Assembly (NCBI GenBank): GCA_021733665.1
Contig: JAHREI010000004.1
Coordinates: 343,268-407,267, forward strand
Direction of reading: 5' to 3'
From: Bacillus subtilis
GTDB taxonomy: Bacteria > Pseudomonadota > Alphaproteobacteria > Rhizobiales > Rhizobiaceae
Length of the DNA: 64,000 bases
Shown here: positions 26,747 to 35,134 of the stretch, one piece after another
Layout of the letters: every line of letters begins with the position of its first letter
Position numbering within the stretch: the stretch's first letter is position 1
The notes under the pieces: generated by a model
Database searches by the model: none
Told to the model about the DNA's origin: nothing
What the model saw: only the letters and a program-made list of their open reading frames with translations
Translations under genes and position numbers: made by a program

Positions 26747-27594
26747 TGTCGTTCCCGTTATCAATGCAGACCTCGGTCATTTCTATCCAGAGTCAGGTTG
26801 TCTATGGTCATGTCGGTAACAGTGCTGCGGTGTTGCCAATGCAGGCGCGCGGGCTGAATGTTGCTGCCGTGCCGACGACATTGCTCTCCAACCATCCGGG
26901 TTATGAAACCATGCGCGGACGTGTACTGGAGCCGGAACTGGTGAGTGATCTGTTGCGCGGCGTGGAAGAGCGCGGACTGATCAGCACCAGCCGTTATATT
27001 GTTTCCGGTTATCTGGGATCGCGTGCCAATGGTGAAGTCGTTGCGGATTTTGTCAAACGGGCGCGCAAGATCAATCCTGACATCATCTATATTTGTGATC
27101 CGGTGATGGGCGATACCGGCTTAGGCGTGTTTGTGGCCGATCAGGTGATGGAATGTATCATCAATGAGTTGGTGCCGCTGGCTGATCTGCTGACGCCCAA
27201 TCAGTTCGAAGTCGGACTGATTACTGGCAGTGAGATTTCATCTTTTGATGTTTTGCAGGAAAAAGTGCGTCAGATACAGGCATTTAACAATGCGCGACTG
27301 GTGGCAACGGGCTGTGTCTTTCCCGATACGCCCTATGGCTCACTGGAGAATGTTGTGTTTGAAGGCGGGGAAGAGACAAGGCTGACTTCGCCGCGTGTGC
27401 CGATTGTACCGGTGGGAACCGGTGATCTGTTCACAGGTCTGCTGACTGCTAATCTGGCGCATGGTAGCACTTTGACCGAAGCCGCCCGCAATGCCGCGTC
27501 AACCGTGCTCAACGTTGTCGGGCGCACTGCTGAACTAGGCGAACATGAGATGCAGTTGGGTGGTGCTATTACCGCCCTGTTGCCTACGATTTAA
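26746..27594 (+). CDS. pdxY: Pyridoxal kinase PdxY
   Basis: A 282-residue ribokinase-fold kinase of the PdxK/PdxY class: VVYGHVGNSAAVLPMQ at the substrate site, YICDPVMGD, LTPNQFEVGLITG and VPVGTGDLFTGLL, whose GTGD Asp is the catalytic base. It phosphorylates pyridoxal, and probably pyridoxine, to the cofactor form in the cytoplasm. It is translationally coupled to the BenE-type transporter and followed by a terminator. Confidence 0.93.
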   Translation: MSFPLSMQTSVISIQSQVVYGHVGNSAAVLPMQARGLNVAAVPTTLLSNHPGYETMRGRVLEPELVSDLLRGVEERGLISTSRYIVSGYLGSRANGEVVADFVKRARKINPDIIYICDPVMGDTGLGVFVADQVMECIINELVPLADLLTPNQFEVGLITGSEISSFDVLQEKVRQIQAFNNARLVATGCVFPDTPYGSLENVVFEGGEETRLTSPRVPIVPVGTGDLFTGLLTANLAHGSTLTEAARNAASTVLNVVGRTAELGEHEMQLGGAITALLPTI

Positions 27595-27607
27595 CAATCT
27601 TTCACAT

Positions 27608-27654
27608 TAAAAAATTATGGCCGCATCATTCTTAAACGATGCGGCCATTTTTTA
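27608..27654. terminator. Bidirectional terminator between pdxY and map
   Basis: ATGGCCGCATC and GATGCGGCCAT form an 11-bp stem with T runs on both strands. It reaches the map stop codon. Confidence 0.85.
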
Positions 27655-28479
27655 TTTTGAAGTCGTTGTGTAGAAAATATCTTTTGGCGACAGGGTGAAG
27701 ATTTCACAACCGTCTTTGGTCACACCGATTGTGTGTTCATATTGCGCTGTCAGCGAGCGGTCGCGGGTGACGGCTGTCCAGCCGTCTTTCAGCACTTTCA
27801 CATCCGGCTTGCCGAGATTGATCATTGGCTCAATAGTGAAGATCATGCCTTCACGCATTTCAACACCGTCTGTTGCTTTACCATAGTGCAGGATATTCGG
27901 GGCATCGTGGAAAAGCTGGCCAACGCCGTGACCACAGAAATCGCGCACGGCAGAGCAGCGTTCTGATTCCACATAGGCCTGAATGGCCGCACCGATGGCG
28001 CCGGTTTTTGCACCGGGCTTCACGGCTGCAATACCACGCAGCAGGCTTTCATAGGTGACTTCCATCAGGCGCTCTGCAGCACGCTTGATCTGGCCGACTG
28101 CATACATGCGGCTTGAATCACCGTACCAGCCATCCTGCAGAAAGGTGATGTCGATATTGACGATATCGCCTTCACGCAGCGGCTTATCGTCCGGAATACC
28201 GTGACAAACAACATGGTTGATCGAAGTGCAGGAGCTTTTTGTATAGCCGCGATAGTTCAGCGTGGCAGGCACAACGCCGCGATCAGCACCGAATTCAAAA
28301 ACAAAACGGTCGATCTCATTGGTGGTGACGCCCGGTTTGACAATATCATTCAGTGCATCAAGACATTCAGATGTAATTGCGCAGACCTTGCGCATGGCTG
28401 CAAAACCTTCAGGCCCGTAAAGCTTGATCTGGCCTGTATATTTAATCGGGGCGCTGTCGGCGTTGACATAGGTTACCAT
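27652..28479 (-). CDS. map: Type I methionine aminopeptidase
   Basis: A 275-residue pita-bread metalloprotease. Metal ligands are seen in VNIDITFLQDGWYGDSSR (two Asp), CGHGVGQLFHDAP (His), MIFTIEPMINLG (Glu) and YEHTIGV (Glu). It removes the initiator methionine from nascent proteins. The ATG at 28479 (MVTYVNAD) is the natural family start; the in-frame extension to 28548 is not. It lies 80 bp downstream of sfsA on the same strand. Confidence 0.94.
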   Translation of the reverse strand: MVTYVNADSAPIKYTGQIKLYGPEGFAAMRKVCAITSECLDALNDIVKPGVTTNEIDRFVFEFGADRGVVPATLNYRGYTKSSCTSINHVVCHGIPDDKPLREGDIVNIDITFLQDGWYGDSSRMYAVGQIKRAAERLMEVTYESLLRGIAAVKPGAKTGAIGAAIQAYVESERCSAVRDFCGHGVGQLFHDAPNILHYGKATDGVEMREGMIFTIEPMINLGKPDVKVLKDGWTAVTRDRSLTAQYEHTIGVTKDGCEIFTLSPKDIFYTTTSK

Positions 28480-28559
28480 CGGGTGATCCGTATATATGTT
28501 AGGACAGCAGCAATGCTGTGCCGGAAGTTGTTGCCTTGCGAATCCCACAGGACAAAAAT

Positions 28560-29264
28560 TTACAGGGTCAGAACGGGTACCGTCTGATCCGCGATAATTG
28601 ATTCAGGACTTATTTGGCACCGAATTGCGTAAGCCTCAACCCCATGCTGCCGCGCATTCGCAAATGCGGCGGCATAAACAGGATCGAGATCGCCGCAGAT
28701 CGATAAAGAATCGCAATCCTGACGCTGGATAACGAAAACCATCACACCACGATGACCGGCTTTGACCATCTCGCTGAGTTCAACGAGATGTTTGGCACCA
28801 CGGGCGGTTACACTATCGGGAAACTCTGCCAGTTGTCCTGTGCGCTTAAAATGCACATTCTTGACCTCTACATAGGTCTGCTGACCGCTTTCTCCAAGCA
28901 GCAATAAATCAATGCGGGAATTCTGCCCGTATTTTTGTTCGCGTTTCAGCGTGCTGAAGCCGGAGAGTTGCGGAATCATGCCAGAGAGAATCGCTTCTTC
29001 GGCAATTTTATTCGGCAGACCGGTATTGATTCCGACAAGCGTGTCATCGGCACGCACAATTTGCAGCGTATGGGCGTATTTACGAGTCGGACTGTCGGAG
29101 ACGCTGAGCCATGCTTCAGAGCCTGGTGTGGTCAGTCCGCGCATAGAGCCGGTATTGGGAACCGAGGCAGTAATAGATTCGCCGCTATCAAGCCGGATAT
29201 CAGCCAGAAAGCGTTTATAGCGCTGCAATAATGTGCCGCGAACGAGGGGGGAGGGAAAAAGCAT
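28560..29264 (-). CDS. sfsA: SfsA family DNA/RNA nuclease
   Basis: 234 residues of the SfsA family: [60 protein letters not shown], and the PD-(D/E)XK-like core YVEVKNVHF with [13 protein letters not shown]. Known in E. coli as a sugar fermentation stimulation protein with nucleic-acid cleavage activity. I chose the ATG at 29264 (MLFPSPL), which matches the usual family start as I remember it; an ATG at 29288 is also in frame. It is upstream of map. Confidence 0.9.
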   Translation of the reverse strand: MLFPSPLVRGTLLQRYKRFLADIRLDSGESITASVPNTGSMRGLTTPGSEAWLSVSDSPTRKYAHTLQIVRADDTLVGINTGLPNKIAEEAILSGMIPQLSGFSTLKREQKYGQNSRIDLLLLGESGQQTYVEVKNVHFKRTGQLAEFPDSVTARGAKHLVELSEMVKAGHRGVMVFVIQRQDCDSLSICGDLDPVYAAAFANARQHGVEAYAIRCQISPESIIADQTVPVLTL

Positions 29265-29356
29265 GTTTCTGCATAGATCAGACTTCATCTGAATGCAAAA
29301 CTGAAATTTTACTCTGGAAGGTTTGTTCCGGTATCAATGCTTCTCTTGAAGAAAAG

Positions 29357-29431
29357 TGGTACGCCCAAGGGGAATCGAACCCCTGTCTGCGCCGTGAAAG
29401 GGCGCTGTCCTAACCGCTAGACGATGGGCGC
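29357..29431 (-). tRNA. tRNA-Glu (TTC), copy 2
   Basis: A 75-nt cloverleaf on the minus strand: acceptor GCGCCCA, anticodon loop CTTTCAC with TTC, T-loop GGTTCGATTCC, encoded CCA. It is identical in body to the copy about 240 bp upstream in the direction of transcription. Confidence 0.95.
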
Positions 29432-29671
29432 CTGCCGGTGAACGCTGTATAGCTAAGCCGTATTGAATACGCAATAGGGAAAATGCAAAAAAATACAAAA
29501 TATGTGAAAAAAATCTGATGCTTATGAAAATATCTGTAAATGCGCGTGAAACGAATTGCGCAGCATTTTTTCAGTGCTGTGATGGTATTTTATGAGCTGT
29601 TTTTTCATATCGTCGGGGAGAGTTTTTATCTCATTTTTTGAGATGTTCAATCTTCTACTCAGTGGAGAAGA

Positions 29672-29746
29672 TGGTACGCCCAAGGGGAATCGAACCCCTG
29701 TCTGCGCCGTGAAAGGGCGCTGTCCTAACCGCTAGACGATGGGCGC
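29672..29746 (-). tRNA. tRNA-Glu (TTC), copy 1
   Basis: The same 75-nt tRNA-Glu sequence as at 29357-29431, transcribed first. Similarity continues for about ten bases past the 5' end (TGGTGAAC against CGGTGAAC), consistent with a local tandem duplication. Confidence 0.95.
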
Positions 29747-29989
29747 CTGCTGGTGAACCGGCTTATAGCGACAGGATATTTATCGCGCAAGTGGGTAAAA
29801 TAAGAAATTTGAAAAAAATGCAGATTTTTTTGTTCTGTACGCTCCTCTCTGTGCATAAACTATAGCCGAAGCCGTGTTTTGCGTTTGAAATGAGGTGTTT
29901 ACGGCTTCGAAAATTTTGAAAAATGTTTTGGCTGGGCAAATTTATCCCGAAAAATAAATGCAAAAGCACTCGGGTGAGGGAGAAATATC
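29747..29989. other. AT-rich spacer without genes
   Basis: Upstream of the tRNA-Glu pair on the minus strand, so it should contain their promoter. No ORF or repeat is convincing. Confidence 0.4.
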
Positions 29990-30036
29990 TCAAAAAATGA
30001 TTCAGGCCGGAATCAAATGATTTGATCCGGCCTGCG
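29990..30036 (-). terminator. Terminator of the M15-type lipoprotein gene
   Basis: CAGGCCGGAATCAAA (30003-30017) pairs with TTTGATCCGGCCTG (30021-30034) with one bulged base. On the minus strand a TTTTTT run follows. Confidence 0.8.
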
Positions 30037-30073
30037 AAAAAATGCTGTTTTGTGTTTTTGAGCGGCAAAAAAA

Positions 30074-31288
30074 TTATTTGCGACGGCAGCGCCAGTTCCA
30101 GTCACGCTCAGGGCCAACGTCAATATGTACCGATTCTGTATGGCAATAGGTGCCGACACCGCCGCGACCTGGCCATGTGCGTACCTGTCGGGCAATTTCC
30201 CATTTGGACACGCCAGGAATTTGCAAGTCCGCTGCAGCGCAAGACATATGTAAAGAGCGCTTGGCACCACTTACAGAGCGATTGTGTGACGGACTGCGAT
30301 AACCGGAGGTGATGACAACCGGTTTGCGATAGTGGCTTTCAAGACGCTTGATCATTGAGACCAGCTGCGGCTTTAGGCAGGAAACCTGTACTTTATCATG
30401 TTGGGTACGCAGGCCGTTTGGTGCAAGACGTGCCATGCCGCCGGCAGAGGCCAGTGTGACCGGTGCGCTGAAATCATCTTCATCAAGATCAATGTCGCTC
30501 TCGTCGAAGACTTTGTTGCTATGACGAATCTCGATGCCGCCATTCGCACGCACACCCGGCAGGGTATAATTATATTCACTTGTGCGTTTTGCAGGCGCGG
30601 CTGACGCTGTTACCGTCGCCTCTTTACTATTACCGCGCGGGCTGTTTTTGCCCGATGAGAACAAACGGGCTGCAGCACCTGCACTCTGGCTTGTCCGGTC
30701 AATATTCGGTGCGGCTTCTGCCGGTGCAGTTCGTGCTGTGGTTTCAGGTTTTGCAGCTTCGGTTTGTGCTGTGGTTGCCTGCGGTTTTGGCTGGCTTGCA
30801 GTTGTGGCATTGACCTGTTCGGCGGCTGCCAAAGCTGCTGTTGGCTTGTTTCGTGTGCCGAAGAGGGCTGCCAATGTTGCAGGTTGTTCCGGCTGAGCTG
30901 CTGTTTCCGGTGCCTGAGGCGTCTGTACTGTTGTAGCGACAGGTGTATCTGCGGAAGCAATTTGCACAGGTGTTTCAGCTTGCGTTGCTGCAAGCTGTTT
31001 GGCTTCATTGGTTGCCGGTACAGGTGTGTTTGTCGCTGCAGCTGCCTTTGTTGCAGTGGCGCCTTTGGTACTTGTGCTGTCGCCGGAAGTTTCACTTGAT
31101 TCTGTTGCCGCAATATCTGCCGCGGCATTCTCGAGCAGGTTTGTGCCTGAGCTTGTCGTACAGCCGCTGATACTTAAAGCGAGAATAATAGCCGAGCCGC
31201 AAAAAAGCTGAGCGTTTTTTTCTCGTATACGTTTTATCGTATCGAACAAAGCAAACCCTTTATAATGCTGCGACATGACTGAGTACAT
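30074..31288 (-). CDS. Lipoprotein with C-terminal M15-type (YcbK-like) peptidase domain
   Basis: 404 residues: a signal ending in lipobox SISGC (Cys43), a long low-complexity Ala/Thr/Gln/Pro region (about 45-215), then a peptidase M15_3 domain (about 295-400). Zinc ligands are seen in SGYRSPSHNRSVSGAKRSLH, AAADLQIPG (Asp) and ESVHIDVGP (His). Family members cleave or bind peptidoglycan peptides; the linker could reach from the membrane into the cell wall. No clear ribosome site separates ATG 31288 from ATG 31276. Confidence 0.85.
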   Translation of the reverse strand: MYSVMSQHYKGFALFDTIKRIREKNAQLFCGSAIILALSISGCTTSSGTNLLENAAADIAATESSETSGDSTSTKGATATKAAAATNTPVPATNEAKQLAATQAETPVQIASADTPVATTVQTPQAPETAAQPEQPATLAALFGTRNKPTAALAAAEQVNATTASQPKPQATTAQTEAAKPETTARTAPAEAAPNIDRTSQSAGAAARLFSSGKNSPRGNSKEATVTASAAPAKRTSEYNYTLPGVRANGGIEIRHSNKVFDESDIDLDEDDFSAPVTLASAGGMARLAPNGLRTQHDKVQVSCLKPQLVSMIKRLESHYRKPVVITSGYRSPSHNRSVSGAKRSLHMSCAAADLQIPGVSKWEIARQVRTWPGRGGVGTYCHTESVHIDVGPERDWNWRCRRK

Positions 31289-31459
31289 CTGCGGAAACCG
31301 AGACTAGTCTTAGATGTTTCCAATGCAGCCTGTTGCACAATTTACCTGTAAGAAGAGGCTCTGCTTGTGCGAAACTTCGATATAATTATGTGCGAACTGA
31401 CCAGTTTAGTCAGGAAAAAAGTGTTAATTCTTTATTAAATTCTGTGCAAGTTACGATTC

Positions 31460-31494
31460 GTAACAATTAGTTTCATTATAATAATAATTGTTAC
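31460..31494. promoter_or_regulatory. 10-bp perfect inverted repeat in a divergent promoter region
   Basis: GTAACAATTA (31460-31469) and TAATTGTTAC (31485-31494) lie 15 bases apart, about 150 bp from the downstream lipoprotein and about 170 bp from the M15-type gene. The layout is that of an operator for a dimeric regulator. Nothing else stands out in 31289-31641. Confidence 0.4.
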
Positions 31495-31641
31495 ATTCCG
31501 TGTTCGCTGAAACTTGTGCCAATTGACAGCCTATAATCACGTTTTTCTTAGCAGAAACGGAAGCTTCCTGTTGCCAATTGCGTTCATACGTTTATTGTCC
31601 GCTTATTCGGCTAAAGTTTCGAAATGCAGGGAATGTCCTTT

Positions 31642-31986
31642 ATGAGCGCACAACAGAATAATCACTCCGCAACGCTGCGTTTCGCACTGTTCGCTGTGGC
31701 TGCTCTGGCGCTCGCGGGTTGCACAAGTGCTCCTTCGGGTGCTGTGCCGCAGGAAGGGGCACTGCGTACTGGTGTTTATCCGAATTTCGGTATTATGCCG
31801 CGTGGTGAAACCAAGCAGCTGACTTTCCAGGAGAAAGATCAGATCACCAGCACTCTTAGCAGCGCTAAAGCCCGACAGGGCTCAGTAAGTGCCAGCGGAT
31901 CAAGCCGAGCGGAGATCGAGGCGCAGAAGCGCCGTATGCTGGCCGAAACCGATGCCACATTAAAGGCAATCGAATCCAGCCAGTGA
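31642..31986 (+). CDS. Hypothetical lipoprotein
   Basis: 114 residues: signal peptide (HSATLRFALFAVAALALAGC) with lipobox ALAGC, a short loop (GVYPNFGIMPRGETKQLTFQ), then a helical, charged C-terminal half (RAEIEAQKRRMLAETDATLK) that may form a coiled coil. The ATG at 31642 (MSAQQNN) has AGGGAA upstream; an ATG at 31624 is possible. I do not recognise a characterised family. Confidence 0.75.
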   Translation: MSAQQNNHSATLRFALFAVAALALAGCTSAPSGAVPQEGALRTGVYPNFGIMPRGETKQLTFQEKDQITSTLSSAKARQGSVSASGSSRAEIEAQKRRMLAETDATLKAIESSQ

Positions 31987-32156
31987 TTGCTTGGCGTTAT
32001 TATACGCCATAAATTTATTCGCATTTCAGTATTTACAGATCGGGGTGTCGTTTAAGGCGCTCTGGATTCGGGTCAAACTGATCCGGACTTTTAACAGCCA
32101 TGCAGATTTTAAAGATGATGACGCTGCATTGGCATTTTAATTAATGGAAGAGAGAT

Positions 32157-33350
32157 ATGTCGGAAGAATTCCATAAAATCCGCCGCCTGCCACCTTATGT
32201 CTTCGAACAGGTTAACCGCCTGAAGGCGAGTGCGCGAGCGGGCGGAGCCGACATTATCGATCTTGGTATGGGCAATCCGGATTTGCCAACGCCGCAGGGC
32301 ATTATTGATAAGCTTTGCGAAGCCGTGCAGGATCCGCGTAGCCACCGCTATTCTTCATCCAAGGGGATTCCGGGTTTGCGCAAAGCGCAGGCCAATTATT
32401 ATGCACGCCGTTTTGGCGTGAAGCTCAATCCGGATACACAGGTTGTCGCAACGCTCGGTTCCAAAGAAGGCTTCGCCAATATGGCGCAGGCGATTACTGC
32501 GCCGGGCGATATTGTTCTGTGTCCGGACCCGACCTATCCGATCCATACATTCGGCTTTATTATGTCCGGTGGTGTGATCCGCTCTATCAGCGCAGAACCG
32601 GACGAAAGCTTTCTCGTGTCGCTGGAGCGCGGCGTTAAGCACTCGATTCCGAAGCCGATTGCATTGATTCTGAGCTTCCCGTCGAATCCGACCGCGCGCG
32701 TGGCAACGCTGGACTTCTATAAAGAAGTCGTGGCCTTCGCCCGTAAGCACAATATTATCATCCTGTCCGATCTGGCTTATTCGGAAATCTATTTCGACGA
32801 AAATAACCCGCCGCCATCGGTGTTGCAGGTTGAAGGCGCTATGGATGTGGCTGTTGAATTCACATCGATGTCTAAAACTTTCTCGATGGCCGGTTGGCGT
32901 ATGGGCTTTGCCGTTGGCAATGAAAGACTGATTGCAGCGCTTACCCGTGTTAAATCCTATCTCGATTATGGTGCTTTCACACCGGTACAGGTGGCTGCAA
33001 CGGCTGCACTGAATGGTGACGGCAGTGATATTGAATATGTGCGTAATGTTTATAAGACACGTCGCGATGTTCTGGTCGAGAGTTTTGGCCGCGCCGGATG
33101 GGAAATTCCGGCACCTGAAGCGACAATGTTTGCCTGGGTTCCGATCCCAGAGCGCTATCGTGCCATGGGTTCGCTCGATTTTTCCAAACTATTGATCGAA
33201 AAAGCGGATGTAGCTGTTGCGCCCGGCCTCGGTTTCGGTGAACATGGGGATGAATTTGTGCGCATCGCTTTGGTGGAGAACGAACATCGCATTCGTCAGG
33301 CCGCGCGTAATATCAAGCGTTTTTTAGGGAATGCTGACGGAACTGCCTGA
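32157..33350 (+). CDS. Class I/II aminotransferase (AlaC / LL-diaminopimelate aminotransferase-like)
   Basis: A 397-residue fold-type I PLP enzyme: IDLGMGNPDLPTP, YSSSKGIPGLRKA, the Asp in ILSDLAYSEIYFDE that contacts the pyridine nitrogen, and SMSKTFSMAGWRMGF with the PLP Lys at about 240. Proteins of this kind are annotated as AlaC-type alanine transaminases or as LL-diaminopimelate aminotransferases. It lies 99 bp upstream of hom on the same strand, consistent with an amino acid biosynthesis unit. The specific substrate is not decidable from sequence alone. Confidence 0.9.
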   Translation: MSEEFHKIRRLPPYVFEQVNRLKASARAGGADIIDLGMGNPDLPTPQGIIDKLCEAVQDPRSHRYSSSKGIPGLRKAQANYYARRFGVKLNPDTQVVATLGSKEGFANMAQAITAPGDIVLCPDPTYPIHTFGFIMSGGVIRSISAEPDESFLVSLERGVKHSIPKPIALILSFPSNPTARVATLDFYKEVVAFARKHNIIILSDLAYSEIYFDENNPPPSVLQVEGAMDVAVEFTSMSKTFSMAGWRMGFAVGNERLIAALTRVKSYLDYGAFTPVQVAATAALNGDGSDIEYVRNVYKTRRDVLVESFGRAGWEIPAPEATMFAWVPIPERYRAMGSLDFSKLLIEKADVAVAPGLGFGEHGDEFVRIALVENEHRIRQAARNIKRFLGNADGTA

Positions 33351-33393
33351 ACCGGTGGTTTCAGAGGATTGATCTGAGCGCGTATAAATTGAG

Positions 33394-33420
33394 GCGGGAA
33401 CATACAGTTCCCGCTTTGTC
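33394..33420 (+). promoter_or_regulatory. Hairpin between the aminotransferase gene and hom
   Basis: GCGGGAAC and GTTCCCGC form an 8-bp stem with a five-base loop, followed by TTTGTC. It could be a weak terminator or processing site lowering read-through into hom. Confidence 0.45.
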
Positions 33421-33449
33421 CGAATAGTATATATTGCTGAGGCACAATA

Positions 33450-34769
33450 ATGAGTAATGCATTGCGGATCGGTGTCGCCGGACTTGGCACCGTAGGAGCA
33501 TCGGTTTTGCGCATCCTGCGCGATAAAGCCGAAATGATGACAAGGCAATGCGGACGCGAAATTGTAGTGACTGCGGTCAGCGCACGTGATCGTACGCGCG
33601 ACCGTGGTGTTGACCTTGGCAAAATCGAATGGTTCGATGATCCTGTCGCTCTGGCTAAATCCGAAAATATTGACGTTTTCGTTGAGTTGATCGGCGGATC
33701 AGAGGGCACAGCCCGCGCCGCTGTTGAGGCTGCGCTTAATGCCGGTCGTCATGTGGTCACAGCCAACAAAGCACTGCTGGCCTATCATGGTGTGGAACTG
33801 GCGAAAATCGCTGAAGCCAAAGGCGTGTTGCTGAATTTTGAAGCTGCGGTTGCCGGTGGTATTCCGGTGATCAAGGCAATGCGTGAATCGCTGACCGGTA
33901 ATACAGTGTCGCGCGTTTACGGTATCATGAATGGTACCTGTAACTATATCCTGACCCGTATGGGTGAGGAGGGTATCTCGTTCAAAGACTGTCTGAGCGA
34001 TGCGCAGCGTCTGGGCTATGCGGAAGCTGATCCGACATTTGATATTGAAGGTAATGATACAGCGCATAAGCTGGCGCTGCTGACCAGTATTGCTTTCGGT
34101 ACGCAGATTGCTGCCGATGATATTTATCTGGAAGGTATCAGCAATATTTCGCTGGCGGATATCCGCGCTGCGGAAGAGCTGGGCTACAAAATCAAGCTGC
34201 TCGGCGTTGCTGTTAAAACCGAAACCGGTATTGAACAGCGCGTTCACCCAACACTGGTACCGACATCATCCGTCATTGCACAGGTACATGGCGTGACTAA
34301 TGCGGTGGCGATTGAGACTGATTTGCTTGGTGAATTGCTGCTGTCCGGCCCTGGTGCCGGTGGCAATGCGACAGCCTCTGCCGTGATCGGTGATATTGCG
34401 GATATCGGTAAAAGCCGTCCGGGCTTCCAGCACGGACCGGTTTTCGGCACGCCAGCAAAGGATTTGAAGCCGACTTCGCGTGCGAAAATGCGTACCCATG
34501 CGGGTGGATATTTCATTCGTCTCAATGTGCATGATCGCGCAGGCGTTTTTGCAACCATTGCCAAGCGTATGGCTGAGAATGATATTTCTCTGGAATCCAT
34601 CGTTCAGCGTGGCAGCGGTGCCAGCGTTGAAGATGCCGTGATTAAAACAGTGGTTCTGGTGACCCATGCGACTACTGAAACGGCTGTGAAGCAGGCTTTG
34701 GCGGCGATTACGGAAGATGGTGATCTTTATGATAAGCCACAGATGATCCGTATTGAGCGCGCGGGTTAA
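33450..34769 (+). CDS. hom: Homoserine dehydrogenase
   Basis: 439 residues: an NAD(P)-binding Rossmann domain with GVAGLGTVGASVL (about 8-20), the catalytic region (VTANKALLAYHG, GIMNGTCNYILTRM with the family Lys/Asp positions downstream) and a C-terminal ACT domain (about 350-430, YFIRLNVHDRAGVFATIAK). It reduces aspartate semialdehyde to homoserine on the way to threonine and methionine. The ACT domain implies feedback control by an amino acid, usually threonine. A strong terminator follows. Confidence 0.95.
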   Translation: MSNALRIGVAGLGTVGASVLRILRDKAEMMTRQCGREIVVTAVSARDRTRDRGVDLGKIEWFDDPVALAKSENIDVFVELIGGSEGTARAAVEAALNAGRHVVTANKALLAYHGVELAKIAEAKGVLLNFEAAVAGGIPVIKAMRESLTGNTVSRVYGIMNGTCNYILTRMGEEGISFKDCLSDAQRLGYAEADPTFDIEGNDTAHKLALLTSIAFGTQIAADDIYLEGISNISLADIRAAEELGYKIKLLGVAVKTETGIEQRVHPTLVPTSSVIAQVHGVTNAVAIETDLLGELLLSGPGAGGNATASAVIGDIADIGKSRPGFQHGPVFGTPAKDLKPTSRAKMRTHAGGYFIRLNVHDRAGVFATIAKRMAENDISLESIVQRGSGASVEDAVIKTVVLVTHATTETAVKQALAAITEDGDLYDKPQMIRIERAG

Positions 34770-34788
34770 TAAAAATCATTATGAATAA

Positions 34789-34822
34789 GAAAAGCCGCCG
34801 TAATTTACGGCGGCTTTTTTGT
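34789..34822 (+). terminator. Terminator of hom
   Basis: AAAGCCGCCGTAA pairs with TTTACGGCGGCTTT, followed by TTTTT. Confidence 0.9.
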
Positions 34823-34940
34823 TGCTGTTATGGCTTGTCAGTAAAATATGTTTTTGATAAAAAGCGGCTAGTTCAAACGCAGTAAAGATAAGGAGGGCCG
34901 TAAGATGTTTTCTCTGCGACATCAGCATCATCACACTTTC

Positions 34941-34990
34941 GGTCCTGATTACGCCCTGCATCATTAATTCGTGCAGGGCCGATTAAGACC
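34941..34990. other. Extended imperfect hairpin in the hom to ABC-F intergenic region
   Basis: GCCCTGCA (34953-34960) and TGCAGGGC (34972-34979) form the core. The flanks GGTCCTGAT and ATTAAGACC extend the stem with two mismatches or wobbles. No T run follows. It could be part of a small RNA or a 5' leader. The rest of 34823-35134 shows nothing further. Confidence 0.4.
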
Positions 34991-35134
34991 GTAAAATCTG
35001 TCTTTTTCAGCCTTTCTTTAAAGGTACAGCTTTGTAACAGGCAAGCTGTATCTGATTGAGCCATTCCGTAACCAGTTCTGTTTTTTCGCAGATTTTCTGA
35101 TGTGTACGGCTATGGCAAATTTTGAGCTGAACCT

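Noticed and set aside
22800..29300. Recent foreign island around the B6 genes
   Set aside because: Base composition and style look like the neighbours and no integrase, transposase or repeat borders are visible; only an insertion relative to relatives is suggested.
29357..29746. Attachment site of an integrated element at the tRNA-Glu pair
   Set aside because: No integrase and no mobile-element genes between or beside the tRNAs.
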